From NCBI GenBank assembly GCA_024516155.1, contig JAJJXM010000168.1, forward strand, positions 1 through 25,286: a DNA stretch of 25,286 nucleotides, in the 5' to 3' direction. Below, piece by piece: positions 1 through 9,615 of the stretch (its first letter is position 1; each line of letters starts with the position of its first letter). A program made the translations under genes and the position numbers. Below the pieces are notes generated by a model. The model ran no database searches, was not told where the DNA came from, and worked only from the letters and a program-made list of their open reading frames with translations. The stretch is from Pyronema omphalodes. Taxonomy: Eukaryota; Ascomycota; Pezizomycetes; Pezizales; Pyronemataceae.

Positions 1-342
1 TCTCGATCGCCGACGAAAAGGACGGGCACGAGTTTATATAAGAAGGCTTTTAAGCCTCCGGTTGCTGGAGGTACACCAGGGGCGCTGGTGGTGAAGAAAG
101 TGGGAGGAGTAACGGTAACAAGGTATCCTACTCAGGCTGCTGCCGTCGCAGGGCTACAGGGGAGAAGTGGTACTAGAAGTGTGAAGAGGCAGAAGACTAT
201 TGCGGAGTTGTGTAGGGCAACCAGTACTGCTGGTAAGAGGACTGTGGCTAAAGATGGGGAATCAATTCAAAGAGGAGGAAAACTGAAGTCGCGGCGGAGG
301 GAAATAATTTCAAGGCGGTTAGGGATGCTTGGTGAGTGGTGA
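1..342 (+). CDS. 3' end of an unrecognised basic protein (5'-partial)
   Basis: The frame is open from base 1 through 342, so the true start lies outside the window. The roughly 113 visible residues are rich in Lys, Arg, Thr and Gly, with basic clusters (KRQK, KLKSRRREIISRR) that could act as nuclear localisation or nucleic-acid-binding patches; I recognise no domain. The end is ambiguous. Reading straight through gives a stop at 340-342. A splice from the GTGAGT donor at 332 to the acceptor ending TTTTCAG at 428 would instead give a slightly different tail (…MLEHH) and a stop at 437-439. The gene converges on the SUN-domain gene, with about 1.4 kb between them. The length of open frame and the plausible splice acceptor support a real gene; its function is unknown. 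Confidence 0.5.
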   Translation, partial: SRSPTKRTGTSLYKKAFKPPVAGGTPGALVVKKVGGVTVTRYPTQAAAVAGLQGRSGTRSVKRQKTIAELCRATSTAGKRTVAKDGESIQRGGKLKSRRREIISRRLGMLGEW

Positions 343-380
343 GTGGTGAGTGGTGAGTGGTGAGTGGTGGTGGGGTAAGT
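331..380 (+). repeat. Tandem 7-bp GAGTGGT repeat containing five GTGAGT donors
   Basis: A 7-bp unit is repeated about five times at the end of the coding frame. Each copy recreates the 5' splice consensus GTGAGT (positions 332, 339, 346, 353, 360), and a perfect GTAAGT follows at 375. A plausible acceptor lies at 421-428. The array overlaps the stop codon of the upstream frame, so donor choice would alter the C-terminus. Confidence 0.75.
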
Positions 381-857
381 AGGGAACATTTATGGTGACT
401 TTCTGTGATTGTGGGGATTTCTTTTCAGAACATCATTGAGCACAACGGAATATATCGGAACATATTAGGATATCTACTAACATAAATGGAGGATATTAGA
501 AATTTAGCATGTATGTAATTAGGCTTGTTTCATTAGTTCCAATCGATCAATATTCAACTGCCCCCCCCCCCCCTGTAAAAACAACCACCTTAGGTCATTG
601 CCCTAAGAAAGGCACTAAGTACTATAAGACCTTAAGATTACATACAATTAATCAACCACGTGCAACCATGCAAACGTGTGCACCCAATTACATATCTGCA
701 TACCCGGGTTGAAAATTTGCGGCTTGAGAAACGGTTTTAATCGGGGTTCCTGGGGCTTGTAGATCCCGAGCTGTTGATACGATATAATCAACCTTGAATT
801 AGAATTGTAAGAAAACCATCATCACCACCACCACCAGGCAGACATTTCGATGGCACG

Positions 858-900
<43 letters not shown>

Positions 901-1746
901 GTTCACACCCGTTTTGTTTTGTTAAAGTTGATTAACTTCCTAACTTCCTAACTTCCTAACTTCCTAACCCTAACTTCCTAACTTCCTAACTTCCTCAAAC
1001 TTCCTACATAGGCCTAAAGCAAAAGAAACAGAAAAGAGAGACGCAAACAAAAGGAGAAAGAAAAAGAAAAGACGTTACAGCGGGCTAGCGAGCAGATAGG
1101 CAGGTAAGCCATGATGCAAAAATCGCAAAAAAAAAAAAGAGAAAGAAAAACGAAAAAAAAAAATTGAAAAAAAAACCAAAATGATGGAAAAATATGGAAT
1201 GAAAAATGAAACGAAAAAAAAAAAGACATATCGAAAAAAAAAGCTAACTCCATGGTATCACAAAAAAAAAGCACTAGAAAAAAAAAAAAAAAAAAAAAAA
1301 AAAACAACATCATCCCTATCCCCATTCCAATGCCATCCAATTCCAATCAGAATCGCAACCAGAATTAGATTGACAATCACAATTGCTTTCCCATTCCCAT
1401 TCCCATTCCGATTTCCCATTCCCTTCCCTTTCCTAATTCCTCCCAACAAAAACAAAATAAAAAAAAAAAGTTATTTCCCTTTCCAAATACCCAGATCCCT
1501 CAAACTCCATCCGAAATATACAGCACAACATAACGCAGCACAACACAACACAACACAACACAACACGACAACAATCACTTTTTTTTGGTCACCCTGTAGC
1601 AGCGGTCGAGGCCATGCGGGGTCAATAGTATCGAAGAAAACAAGAAAAACCAGATTGGAGAGCGGAGAGCAAAAAAACAAGTAGCTCAATCCAACTCAAC
1701 TCAACAACTTCATAACACCCGCTCTCCAGCTTACCACCTCATAAGC
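343..1746. repeat. Convergent intergenic spacer rich in simple repeats
   Basis: No gene is supportable. Contents, left to right: a short poly-C near 570; a 39-T run at 861-899; a TAACTTCC array at 933-1005; an A-rich tract with many runs of 5-20 A at about 1120-1305; CCATTC-type repeats at about 1388-1430; (CAACA)5 at 1541-1565. Open frames here on both strands are low-complexity by-products of these tracts. The part next to 1746 should hold the 3' UTR of the minus-strand SUN gene. Confidence 0.7.
933..1005. repeat. TAACTTCC tandem array with an embedded telomere-type TAACCC unit
   Basis: Four perfect TAACTTCC units (933-964) are followed by a single TAACCC (965-970), three more TAACTTCC (971-994) and a degenerate last copy. 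TAACCC is the complement-strand unit of the common TTAGGG telomere repeat. The array sits 33 bp after the 39-nt poly-T run. Confidence 0.85.
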
Positions 1747-4691
1747 TTACCACCAACCCTTCTTCTCCTCCTTTTTTTCTTCCCCAGGAGTAAATCCATG
1801 TACTCTAACCCTGTACAAGCAAGTAAAATCCTCATTACCCCAATTCTCTCTAACGACCACAGCCACAATTCCAATTTTAACGCCCATCTGTTGAAAGTCC
1901 GTACTAAGCTCAAAGGACTCAACACCGTCTTCTGCTCCACCTTCATAGATGACAGTATCGACCTTAACAAACTCCCGGGAGTTTTTATCGACTCTATAAA
2001 CAGCGTCATTTGACTCCGGAGGTCCGGGGGCCATGATACGTTCCATAGCGTAAGGCTTCCCACTTTTCTCGGCCAAAGCAGCAGCACGGACTTTCGACCA
2101 ATGCACGCTCGGTTGCGTTCTTGATCTGAACCCAGAATTCAATCACCTTGGAGCAGAACTGAAATCAGGTGCAAGAAGCTTAGGTGCGTGCTCAATCGTG
2201 AAATGTGTGGGGTAGATCTCCTCCGATAAACGGACTGCGAGAGTTCCGTAACCTCCGGGGAATGGCCAGCAGTCGCCGACATCGGTGGTAGGAAGGAGGG
2301 CGATAACAGGGGAGGGAGCGTGTCGTGATTCAAGGACCGGGGAGAAGTTTGCCCCAGAGAGAGGATAGGGAGTTGCGTTTAGAATCCGAATTCCCAGGAG
2401 GGACTGGTGAGGTAGGGCCAGACGGCGGCGCCGGTAATCTTGTTGGCGTAGTCGGGGCAATTTGGATACCGGCAGCTTGAGCTCCGGTGCCTTTGGTGGT
2501 GGCTGTGGTGGAAGAGACCTTCCTTGCGACTTGGGAGGCCACAGAGGAAGCGGCAGCAACAGCCGATTGTACAAGAGTTTCTTGGGCACGGTTGATAGAT
2601 GATTGAAGGTTTTCGAGGTGGGCGTTTTTGGTTCTTTTCAAGAGAGGATTCGAAAGATGTAAAGTGCTTCTTGAGGATAGGGTAAAGGGTAGTCTTCTCC
2701 CAGTTACGCTGGTATTCCTCTAGCTTGTCGACGACCATGGCCATGACTGTGTCAGATGTGAGTACAGCATCTGCAGGTAAAGCAGGTTCGGCGGATTTCT
2801 GTTTCTTGATAGCGGAATCGACACGGTCATCGATGGTAGTACGAAGACGCTCTTCGTTTTCGGCCATGAATGTCTGCCATGAGGGAACTGCCCGGATGGA
2901 GTCAAGGTTGGCTTTCTTGAGTTCCTGAGAAAAGTGACGAGGGAAGAAGGGTGTTGAAGAGGTCTTGGAGGGCAGTCTTAAAGGTATCCGAAATCTCAAC
3001 GCTGCCATCAGGCTTAACTGTAGCTGCGAGAGAGGTTGGAAGAGCTGCTTTGACGGCATTGGTAACTTCCTCGCGGATTTGACGGGGACCAAGGATATCA
3101 GTTGGCTGCTTGCCGGCGGCCTTAGCAGCTTCTTGAGCTTTCCGAAGCTCTTCGGACATGGTTCTGCGGTAGGAGAGAGTGCTGCGTTGGAGATCGTCAA
3201 GTTGAGCCTGAAGGGATCTCAATAGAGATGCAGTCTCCTTAGATGTCTTTTCGGACATTGAGGCAGCAGAGCTAGAGTCGGCAGAGGCCTTGGATAATGC
3301 CGACTTTAGATCGGTGATACCCTCCTGGAACTTGTTTGATAATCTAGAGTCGACGGATCCTAGGTTTTGTTCCAATTCGAATAGACGGTCCACAAGATGC
3401 TGAATGTTGGTAACCGGTGCATTAGGAGGGCTGTAGGGTCCACCTAATGAATGACGACCCAGTGCACTCCAAGAATTCAAAAATATCATGGCAGATAAAA
3501 TGGGAACCACGAGGAAAATAAATACCACAAATGGATTCCATCCTGACATGCGTAATCCATCACGGAACGCAAAAAACCGTCTAAAGAATCTATCAAAGAC
3601 ATTTGGAGGGGCAGTATCAACTTCGTATGCATCAACAAGTGCAGTGGGTCTTTTCGGTCTCCTCTCTTGGTCCTTTTTAACACGCCGTCCACGAGTCTTC
3701 GGGGTATCAAGAGAATTTGAAACTGAATTTTCTTTGTCCCCAGGATGTAAATGGGGTGGATTGCTCTTGCCCCTTGTTGGTTTCCGCGGTGTTTTAGAAG
3801 TCACTGAACCACTAATACTTGGGTTTGGCGGGGCAGGAAGTACTTGAGGATCAGGTTTAACTACCCGATTCCTGGTGGATCGTCGTGGTGATGGTGCTGT
3901 GTCGAATGATTGGGCTGGGGTAAGGTTTTGGTAACCTGCGCTACGAGCCTTGCTAGCTTTGTCGATGCTAGGATAATGGGCCTCGGGGGCTGGTGTAGGT
4001 AGAGACTCGTGCATGTATGACATATCGGGTTCATCCATGTCGTTATTGAAATCTGGAGTCCGTTCTACAACCTTCGAACCAACAGCCTGATCAATAACAA
4101 AGGGACTTGCAAAAGTCGCACTGTTGTCGACAGTAGACAAAGTTGAAAGTTCTGGTTGGACGTCTACAAGGCGTGTTAGCTCGGATAAGGCCGATAGCCA
4201 ATGACAAAAAGCCTACCAATGGTGGTATCCTCCACGGTCCTTTCACGAGTCTCTCTCGAGCTAGCGCGGGTTGTTCTTGCTGGAGAAGGTGGCGGCATAG
4301 AGGCCACAACAGTTGGAGGTTGATTCCTTTCTGCAATGGCTCGTGCTGCTGCTTCCTCTTGTTCTCTTTTCTCCAGCTCCGCCTTGAGTCTTGCATTCAT
4401 CTCATTCTCTTTCGCTTGCATTCCCTCAGCCAGACGGACCCTGGTATCGGATAGGCGAGGTGGTTTGGGTACATTAGTGGCTTTCGAGCCGTAGGCGCTA
4501 CTGGCCATGGGCGAAATGTACGGCAGGTCCTGGTTGGAAGGGGTAGTGGCTTTGGGCTTTGCCCCGCCCGCTGCTCCGCGGGGACGGCGGGCAGCAGGCG
4601 GTGTAGCTGCGTTGAACATGTCGGAAAACTGTTGAACTATGCGTGCAGTGTTATTAGCATCATGCTTCCGGGGTTCTTTTGAGGGGTGCAT
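1747..4691 (-). CDS. sad1: SUN-domain (Sad1/UNC-84 type) inner nuclear membrane protein, frame interrupted
   Basis: Family role: SUN proteins sit in the inner nuclear membrane, pair with KASH proteins to form LINC complexes and, as yeast Sad1, anchor the spindle pole body and telomeres. Start at ATG 4691-4689. One intron at 4164-4216 (GTAGGC…GAGCTAAC…TTGTAG, 53 nt) joins exon 1 (158 residues) to exon 2. Order: disordered basic nucleoplasmic part; one membrane segment at about residues 369-387 (WNPFVVFIFLVVPILSAMIF); long coiled coil about 400-690; SUN domain about 729-955, with PDYANKITGAAVWPYL, WPFPGGYGTLAVRLSE, VIEFWV and, near the end, NWGNEDFTCLYRVRVHG. The stop is at 1749-1747. Six single-base shifts at short homopolymers between 2092 and 2933 break the frame but sum to zero, giving about 963 residues. 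Identity is firm; whether the breaks are real is not. Confidence 0.85.
4164..4216 (-). other. Intron of the SUN-domain gene
   Basis: 53-nt GT-AG intron: GTAGGC donor, CTAAC branch motif, TTGTAG acceptor. Removal joins …VEDTTI to DVQPELSTL in frame; without splicing the frame stops shortly after. Confidence 0.85.
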
Positions 4692-4740
4692 TTTATGAAG
4701 GAAGGGGCACAGAGACTATTGCAACGGTATCGACAGGATC

Positions 4741-4761
4741 GGGGTCCGGGGGGGAGGGGGG
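4741..4761 (+). promoter_or_regulatory. G-run cluster (possible G-quadruplex) upstream of the SUN gene
   Basis: Runs of 4, 7 and 6 G separated by 3 and 1 nt lie on the + strand about 50 bp upstream of the ATG of the minus-strand SUN gene. The spacing can form a G-quadruplex; any regulatory effect is inference. Confidence 0.3.
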
Positions 4762-5310
4762 TGGTAATACAGATGAATTATCTTGCGTCAAGCAAGTATT
4801 GTATGTAAGTATTAAAGAAATAAAAAACTGTCTTTGTTGATCAAGTGTTTGCTGTGTTATGTGGGTTGTCGTGTGGTCTAGTGTTGCATTATCCGCTCAG
4901 AAGTGGCAGTCTTTGTGTCGAGGGGCGGTCGAGGGTTGAAAACGCGATGGATTAGATTCGGTCGGGTTCAGGTGGAGACAACCACAGATGCGCCGTGCGC
5001 TGAGGAGATTAGGGGCGGTATCGGCGGGGGCTGAGGTAGATTTGGAGGGACTGGCGACGGCGACTCGATGGTTACGGCGGGGCGTGGTAGGGCTTTCACC
5101 GTCGGAGCGTGCTCGTCGGTTTGCGTCTTTGCGGTCTTGGTGATGATATGGGTGGTGATGGGTGAGGTGTTTGTGGTTGCGGAGGTGGTTGTTCTAGCGG
5201 CTGCTGCTGCTGTGGTTGTCTGTTGTCCTCTCCTCCACGTCACTCTAACATCTCAGCCAACCACCGCAATGAAACCGTGAAACCGCAGCAAAAAACACGA
5301 CAACCACCGA
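4762..5310. other. Spacer upstream of the SUN gene, no supportable gene
   Basis: It should hold the 5' UTR and promoter of the minus-strand SUN gene. A minus-strand frame at 4968-5243 has an ATG but encodes only Thr/Ala/Pro low-complexity sequence, and the + frame in the same interval mirrors it. I do not call either. Confidence 0.5.
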
Positions 5311-5706
5311 ATGAGATCGCGTTCCGAGATTGGATTGTATCAATCCGCATCTGCCTTGGTTGATTTCCGCCGAGTTCCGTCCACCCCTCGGACGCCAGGA
5401 GGCGGCCATATCTACGACCTTTTCAAATCTACAAACTCTCCAAACCCACGATCGATCAACACTGGAAGGGAGCGAAAACATTGTTCAACGCCTCCAAAGG
5501 TCGCCGTCTACTTGCAGAACCTCTTTCTTCAGCACGTCAACAATGGACAAAACGCCCACATCAATGCGCGACGCAAAAAGCTTTCAATTCGGCTGGTGAG
5601 GGTGGAGATCCGGAAATCCAGCCATCACGCAGCATCACGCAAAGCCAGCGCTTCTTCTGCAACGCCGCAAAGCCCGCAAAAGTATTTGTGGATGTCGCAG
5701 CGATGA
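5311..5706 (+). CDS. Weak candidate ORF of 131 codons, unrecognised
   Basis: The ORF starts with an ATG in a reasonable fungal context (ACCACCGAATGAG) and runs 131 codons with balanced base composition, unlike the flanking repeats. The product is basic, Ser/Arg/Lys/Pro-rich and without a recognised domain. Two other frames over the same interval are also open (5330-5599 and 5481-5843), and a GTGAGG donor at about 5595 could belong to one of them, so the true frame is uncertain. It lies head-to-head with the SUN gene, about 600 bp from its start, so it could also be transcribed leader sequence. Kept only as a candidate. Confidence 0.22.
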   Translation: MRSRSEIGLYQSASALVDFRRVPSTPRTPGGGHIYDLFKSTNSPNPRSINTGRERKHCSTPPKVAVYLQNLFLQHVNNGQNAHINARRKKLSIRLVRVEIRKSSHHAASRKASASSATPQSPQKYLWMSQR

Positions 5707-5843
5707 TAGGTAGCGACTTTCATGCGCGTTACATTCTTCTACACGGGCTACATGAACTCAGCGCGCTATGCACTCAGTGTGTTCTCCGGTCTTTCTCGCT
5801 CGTGACGAACCAACTCTCTAGGGAACCCCCCCGTCTTGCATAG

Positions 5844-7260
5844 GACAAAAATACGCAAAACACCACTCAACTTGCCTGCACTGTCAGGTATCTGGTCGGG
5901 GCAAGTACCCAATTACCAAGCGTAACGGGGTCTGTCAAAATGTTGAATGTTGAAACAATGCTTGCAAAACCTGCTTGTTTTGCTGTCAGGTCCATCAATC
6001 TCTGCCCGTCATCTCGATCGGCTCCGGAAGATGAACCGTTTCTGCCCCCCCCCCCCCCCCCACCAGAGGGTTTGCCACTCAACTTGAAGAACATTGAAAT
6101 ACCCAAAATTCGGCAACAATTCTGCCGAGAAAAAAAGGCGAAAAAGTCGCGTGGATCTGCTAAACATAAGGCTTAAAATGACATTTGAGATCCCGGGGTT
6201 GTCTGTGCTCTGAAGGGCCAAGCAGAGCAGGGTATCCACCTTCAGTGCGCAAAATCGTGAATCATGAATTTGTCAAAACTCTAGGAATGGTTGGTCAAGT
6301 TCCAAGCCATTGGACTGGGGGGTGGGTGGTCGTGGTGGCAGTAAGTAGTGGTGGTGGAGAAAGCATCGAGGAAGATACATATCAATATTCGCAACCCAGC
6401 CCAGAGCTCCAGAGCCCCACCTCAACTTGAACCTTGAACCGCTTCGCTTTGTAAAGGATAATGTATGCATCCTTCAAGTCTCTAGAGTCTAAGCTACTCT
6501 CACCCGTCATAAAGGCGGGGTAGAGTAGAATATAGAGTAGAATAAATAACGGTGTATTGAATTCATCCGGATGCCTCATATCCAGTTCATCCTGTTCATC
6601 CGGCGTTGAAGGCTATGTATGTATCAAACTACTCTTCTGTTTCACCGAGCTCAAGTTGCAGGCGCATGTACCGGTAAACATCAACGACTGGGACGTGGCA
6701 TTTAATGCATCAAAAAAAAAAAAAAAAAAAAAAACCTCTATCTGTCTATCTTACTTGGTCTTTCCCTCTATGTATGTGCAATGCAGCCTATTTCTTGTCT
6801 TGGGCTGTCTTCATGATTTGATTCATCCGGCGGGGTATGTCCTGGGCAACTGGGCAACTGGGCAACCGGGTAGCTGGAGCCTGGGATAAGGGTAAAACCT
6901 TCACCTCCAACTCAACCTCAACCTCAACCTCAATCTCAACCTACCATATCGTTTAAACATGGTATCTAGAGTTACTAACGTTTCACTCTCGGCTGATATC
7001 ATCGTATCTAACTCCGGGTTGTGTTGTGTCTGGGTCTGATATCTGAAACATGACACACGGGATATCTTTTCAATGCCTGAGTGAAATTTTGATTTTTTTG
7101 TATGTGCAATGTATGTGTATAGCAGAGATTTTTGGTGCATGGGTTGCTTATTGGTATGTTATGGTAGGTAACCTAAACCTGAACCTTAAAATCAGTAGAT
7201 ACGGTAGATAGAGTACTGTGCATATATAGGTCCTCGTTCAATGTTGGTGGAGAGATGGCT
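5844..7260. other. Non-coding spacer with homopolymers and short tandem repeats
   Basis: No gene supportable. Holds a 17-C run (6045-6061), a 23-A run (6712-6734), tandem CTGGGCAA-like units (about 6841-6870) and a pyrimidine AACCTC array (about 6908-6942). Frames crossing the C run give poly-Gly or poly-Pro, a sign of non-coding sequence. Confidence 0.6.
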
Positions 7261-7299
7261 GGTATGCAGATAGATGCTGCTGCTGATGATGTCGATGTA

Positions 7300-7383
7300 G
7301 TTTACTCCGTTTACCCCGTTTACTCCGTTTACCCCCGTTTACACTGTTTACCCCCGTTTACTCAGTTTACACAGTTTACTCAG
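7300..7383. repeat. GTTTAC minisatellite, 9 units of 9-10 bp
   Basis: Nine units begin with an invariant GTTTAC followed by 3-4 variable bases (TCC, CCC, CCCC, ACT, TCA, ACA). Because most units are 9 bp, one frame reads as repeated Val-Tyr-Ser/Pro, but there is no surrounding gene structure. Confidence 0.8.
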
Positions 7384-7502
7384 AGCCTCAAACAGCAGAG
7401 GCACGAGTATCCGTCAAAAATACAAAAAAAAACAGTGCTTCCGCGAATCCTGTGAGTTCGGTTAGACTCATTTTTGAAAAAATAAATCAACGGGACTGTA
7501 AA

Positions 7503-7518
7503 CCCCCCCCCCCCCCCC
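7503..7518. repeat. Poly-C run
   Basis: 16 consecutive C followed by a further C-rich stretch to about 7533. Confidence 0.9.
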
Positions 7519-7694
7519 ACCCCCCCTCCCTCTCATCGCTTGTTCTTTATTAACTTCGATGTATGTATGCTGTCACGACTTATGTAGCAGAAGCTTGGCT
7601 TCCTTTTCTTTTACGTTTTGCTGAAAATGACGCTGTGGCGACGTCGACATACATACATAGCGAGATCAGGGTTTCTGATGTACGGGTACGGTAC

Positions 7695-7730
7695 TGTATG
7701 TATGTATGTATGTATGTATGTATGTATGAA
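7695..7730. repeat. TGTA microsatellite
   Basis: About eight perfect tandem tetranucleotide copies, decaying into GAATGTGTG. Confidence 0.9.
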
Positions 7731-7849
7731 TGTGTGAAAAATTAAATGGAGCGTCTCTGTAGGAGGTAGGTAAGATTTTGAGAATGCGGATGCAATTGAA
7801 TACTTCCCCGGAGATGGGTGGAGTAGAGTTTAGATGGAGGAAATATGTT

Positions 7850-8062
7850 GAATGGAGCCTGGTCTGTTGCTGGAGCCTGGTTTGATTTTCCCTGGGCTCT
7901 CGCCCAGGACTGCCAGGACTTCCAGGGCTTCATTCCCTATCCCTACTCGTGCCCTCTTCCAAGGCGTTCTCAGCCAGGGCTTGCTTCCAAGGCTCTGTTC
8001 CCAAGGCTCCCCTGGCTCCCCGGGCTCTCCGCGCTCCCTGGGCTCCCTGGGCTCCCTGGATG
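7850..8062. repeat. Degenerate GGCTCCCTG minisatellite with collagen-like translations
   Basis: A 9-bp GGGCTCCCT-type unit is repeated, best conserved at about 8005-8060. Because the period is divisible by three, several frames on both strands translate to Gly-Ser-Pro or Leu-Pro-Gly triplets. There is no signal peptide, consistent frame or intron pattern to support a collagen-like gene. Confidence 0.6.
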
Positions 8063-8205
8063 ATGATCTTCATATCGGCCAGCCCGGGATTTCTCCGATG
8101 CTTCTACTGTTCTACAGCTAGAGTACATAGAATCTGTCACCGGAAGCTTGTTATGTACAGGCAACACCTCTAGGGCTTTGTTGTACAAGAGATTGTGTGC
8201 TTTGT

Positions 8206-8224
8206 GGCCGGCCTTCGGCCGGCC
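8206..8224. repeat. GC-rich hairpin, 7-bp stem
   Basis: GGCCGGC and GCCGGCC arms pair perfectly around a CTTCG loop in otherwise AT-rich DNA. A similar hairpin lies at 24408-24422. Confidence 0.75.
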
Positions 8225-8369
8225 TTCACAGTTACAATCTGTCGCCATTGTTGTCGCTTGGACTAAGTGTAAAGTGCTGATTAGTACCGAACCCGTTTCT
8301 GTCACAACCTTTATAATGCAGGCGCATTGCATGCACAGAAGAGCCTGTCAAATGTTCCTAGTGAAATGA

Positions 8370-9600
8370 AAAAAAATGACAAAGTATGGCGCTGCGGAGG
8401 GAAATCATGGCAGCTTGAAGTAACCTGGGGTTTAGATACATAATCTATAGAATAAAAATTCATTCGCTAAGCAGAAGCGGTCTTTAATAACCAATATTTC
8501 CAGTGGTAAAATCAGCATTATCCTCTAAAACTACCAACCGTGCATGTTGCATCTGTCAGACACGAGAAAAACTTGTGTAATTTTGAGATGATGAATGGTG
8601 ATGCAATCCAACGTCAGTTCTTCACGGCTGTTAAAAGTTGTGAAATTGGCCGTGTGAATGGGAATCGAAATTGACTCGACAATTTATAGAGCGAACGGTG
8701 GTTGAAAGGCAAAATTTATTCTGGGGAGGCTAAATAATGTTTCTGCTCGCAATGAATCGCTTTTTAAAATTTCTATCTCATCCATGATCAGGAATAGTCT
8801 CTTACTCGTGCCTAAGGATGGCGGCGCTGACGCGCCGCCATCCTTAGGCACGAGTGTGTAGGTCAGTTCATGAGTTCACATGTCGAACAGTGTCTTCTTA
8901 ACAGAGAAGGACTCCGATAGAGGCTACAGGTAGTTCCGACGTTGAGGCGAAAAATATTATCTAGTATGCAGGTTTCTCATAGAGAACTTCAGTACTCCAT
9001 GAGGGCATCGGATCGCGGTGCTACGTATTATGTTTGTCTTCATTGATGCATTCATAAGAAAATGTATATTTCTAGCCAACTTGAGCAATTTTTTCTCATT
9101 TTGATTTTTCTGTGGTCTTTCAAAACAAACCCTTGCCTCCAGAATGCTTGTACGGAAATATCCTTGAATTTATCTAAGAATCTCTCGAGTGTGCTCAAAA
9201 ACGATCATTAAGCAGGCAAATTTAAACTTGACAATACGTCCGACAGGAAGAGATATTTTCCAAAGATTCGACTTAATGCTGTACAATTTAGAGTGAAACC
9301 TTGTGTTCGCAGCCGTCTCCGATGCAATCAATCTGACTTGAGTATACATGATTAGCGGTAGCCTGAACTGGGGCTAACGACCGTAGCATTCAAAATGTAG
9401 AACTTCACCCACAGACTGACCCTTCAAGCATGGGAGTTACCTGGTGAAATCCCCGAGTGTTGAGAATGCCCCCATCAAAATCGGTCGCCTTCACCATTAA
9501 CACTTGTAGCAATTGATCTAAACATTGAATCGCAGATTAATCAGCCACAGGGAATTGTTCCCTAACAATAAGCTTGGCTTCCTGAAGCAAAAGAGCTCTT
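8370..9600. other. AT-rich spacer without long open frames
   Basis: No open frame over 60 codons on either strand and no RNA gene recognised. The only strong structure is the inverted repeat at 8804-8855. Relict transposon sequence is possible but not visible by eye. Confidence 0.6.
8804..8855. repeat. Perfect 24-bp inverted repeat with a 4-bp spacer
   Basis: Arms 8804-8827 and 8832-8855 are exact reverse complements around TGAC. The arm runs ACTCGTGCCTAAGGATGGCG plus GCGC, much more GC-rich than its surroundings. A transcript would fold into a 24-bp perfect stem. No flanking direct repeat is evident. Confidence 0.95.
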
Positions 9601-9615
9601 CGTGGTCGTGGCCAG

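Noticed and set aside
2092..2150. An intron to explain the frame change in the SUN domain
   Set aside because: The only GT…AG span (56 nt) leaves the wrong phase and removes VIEFWVQIKNATERAL, which looks like normal SUN-domain sequence.
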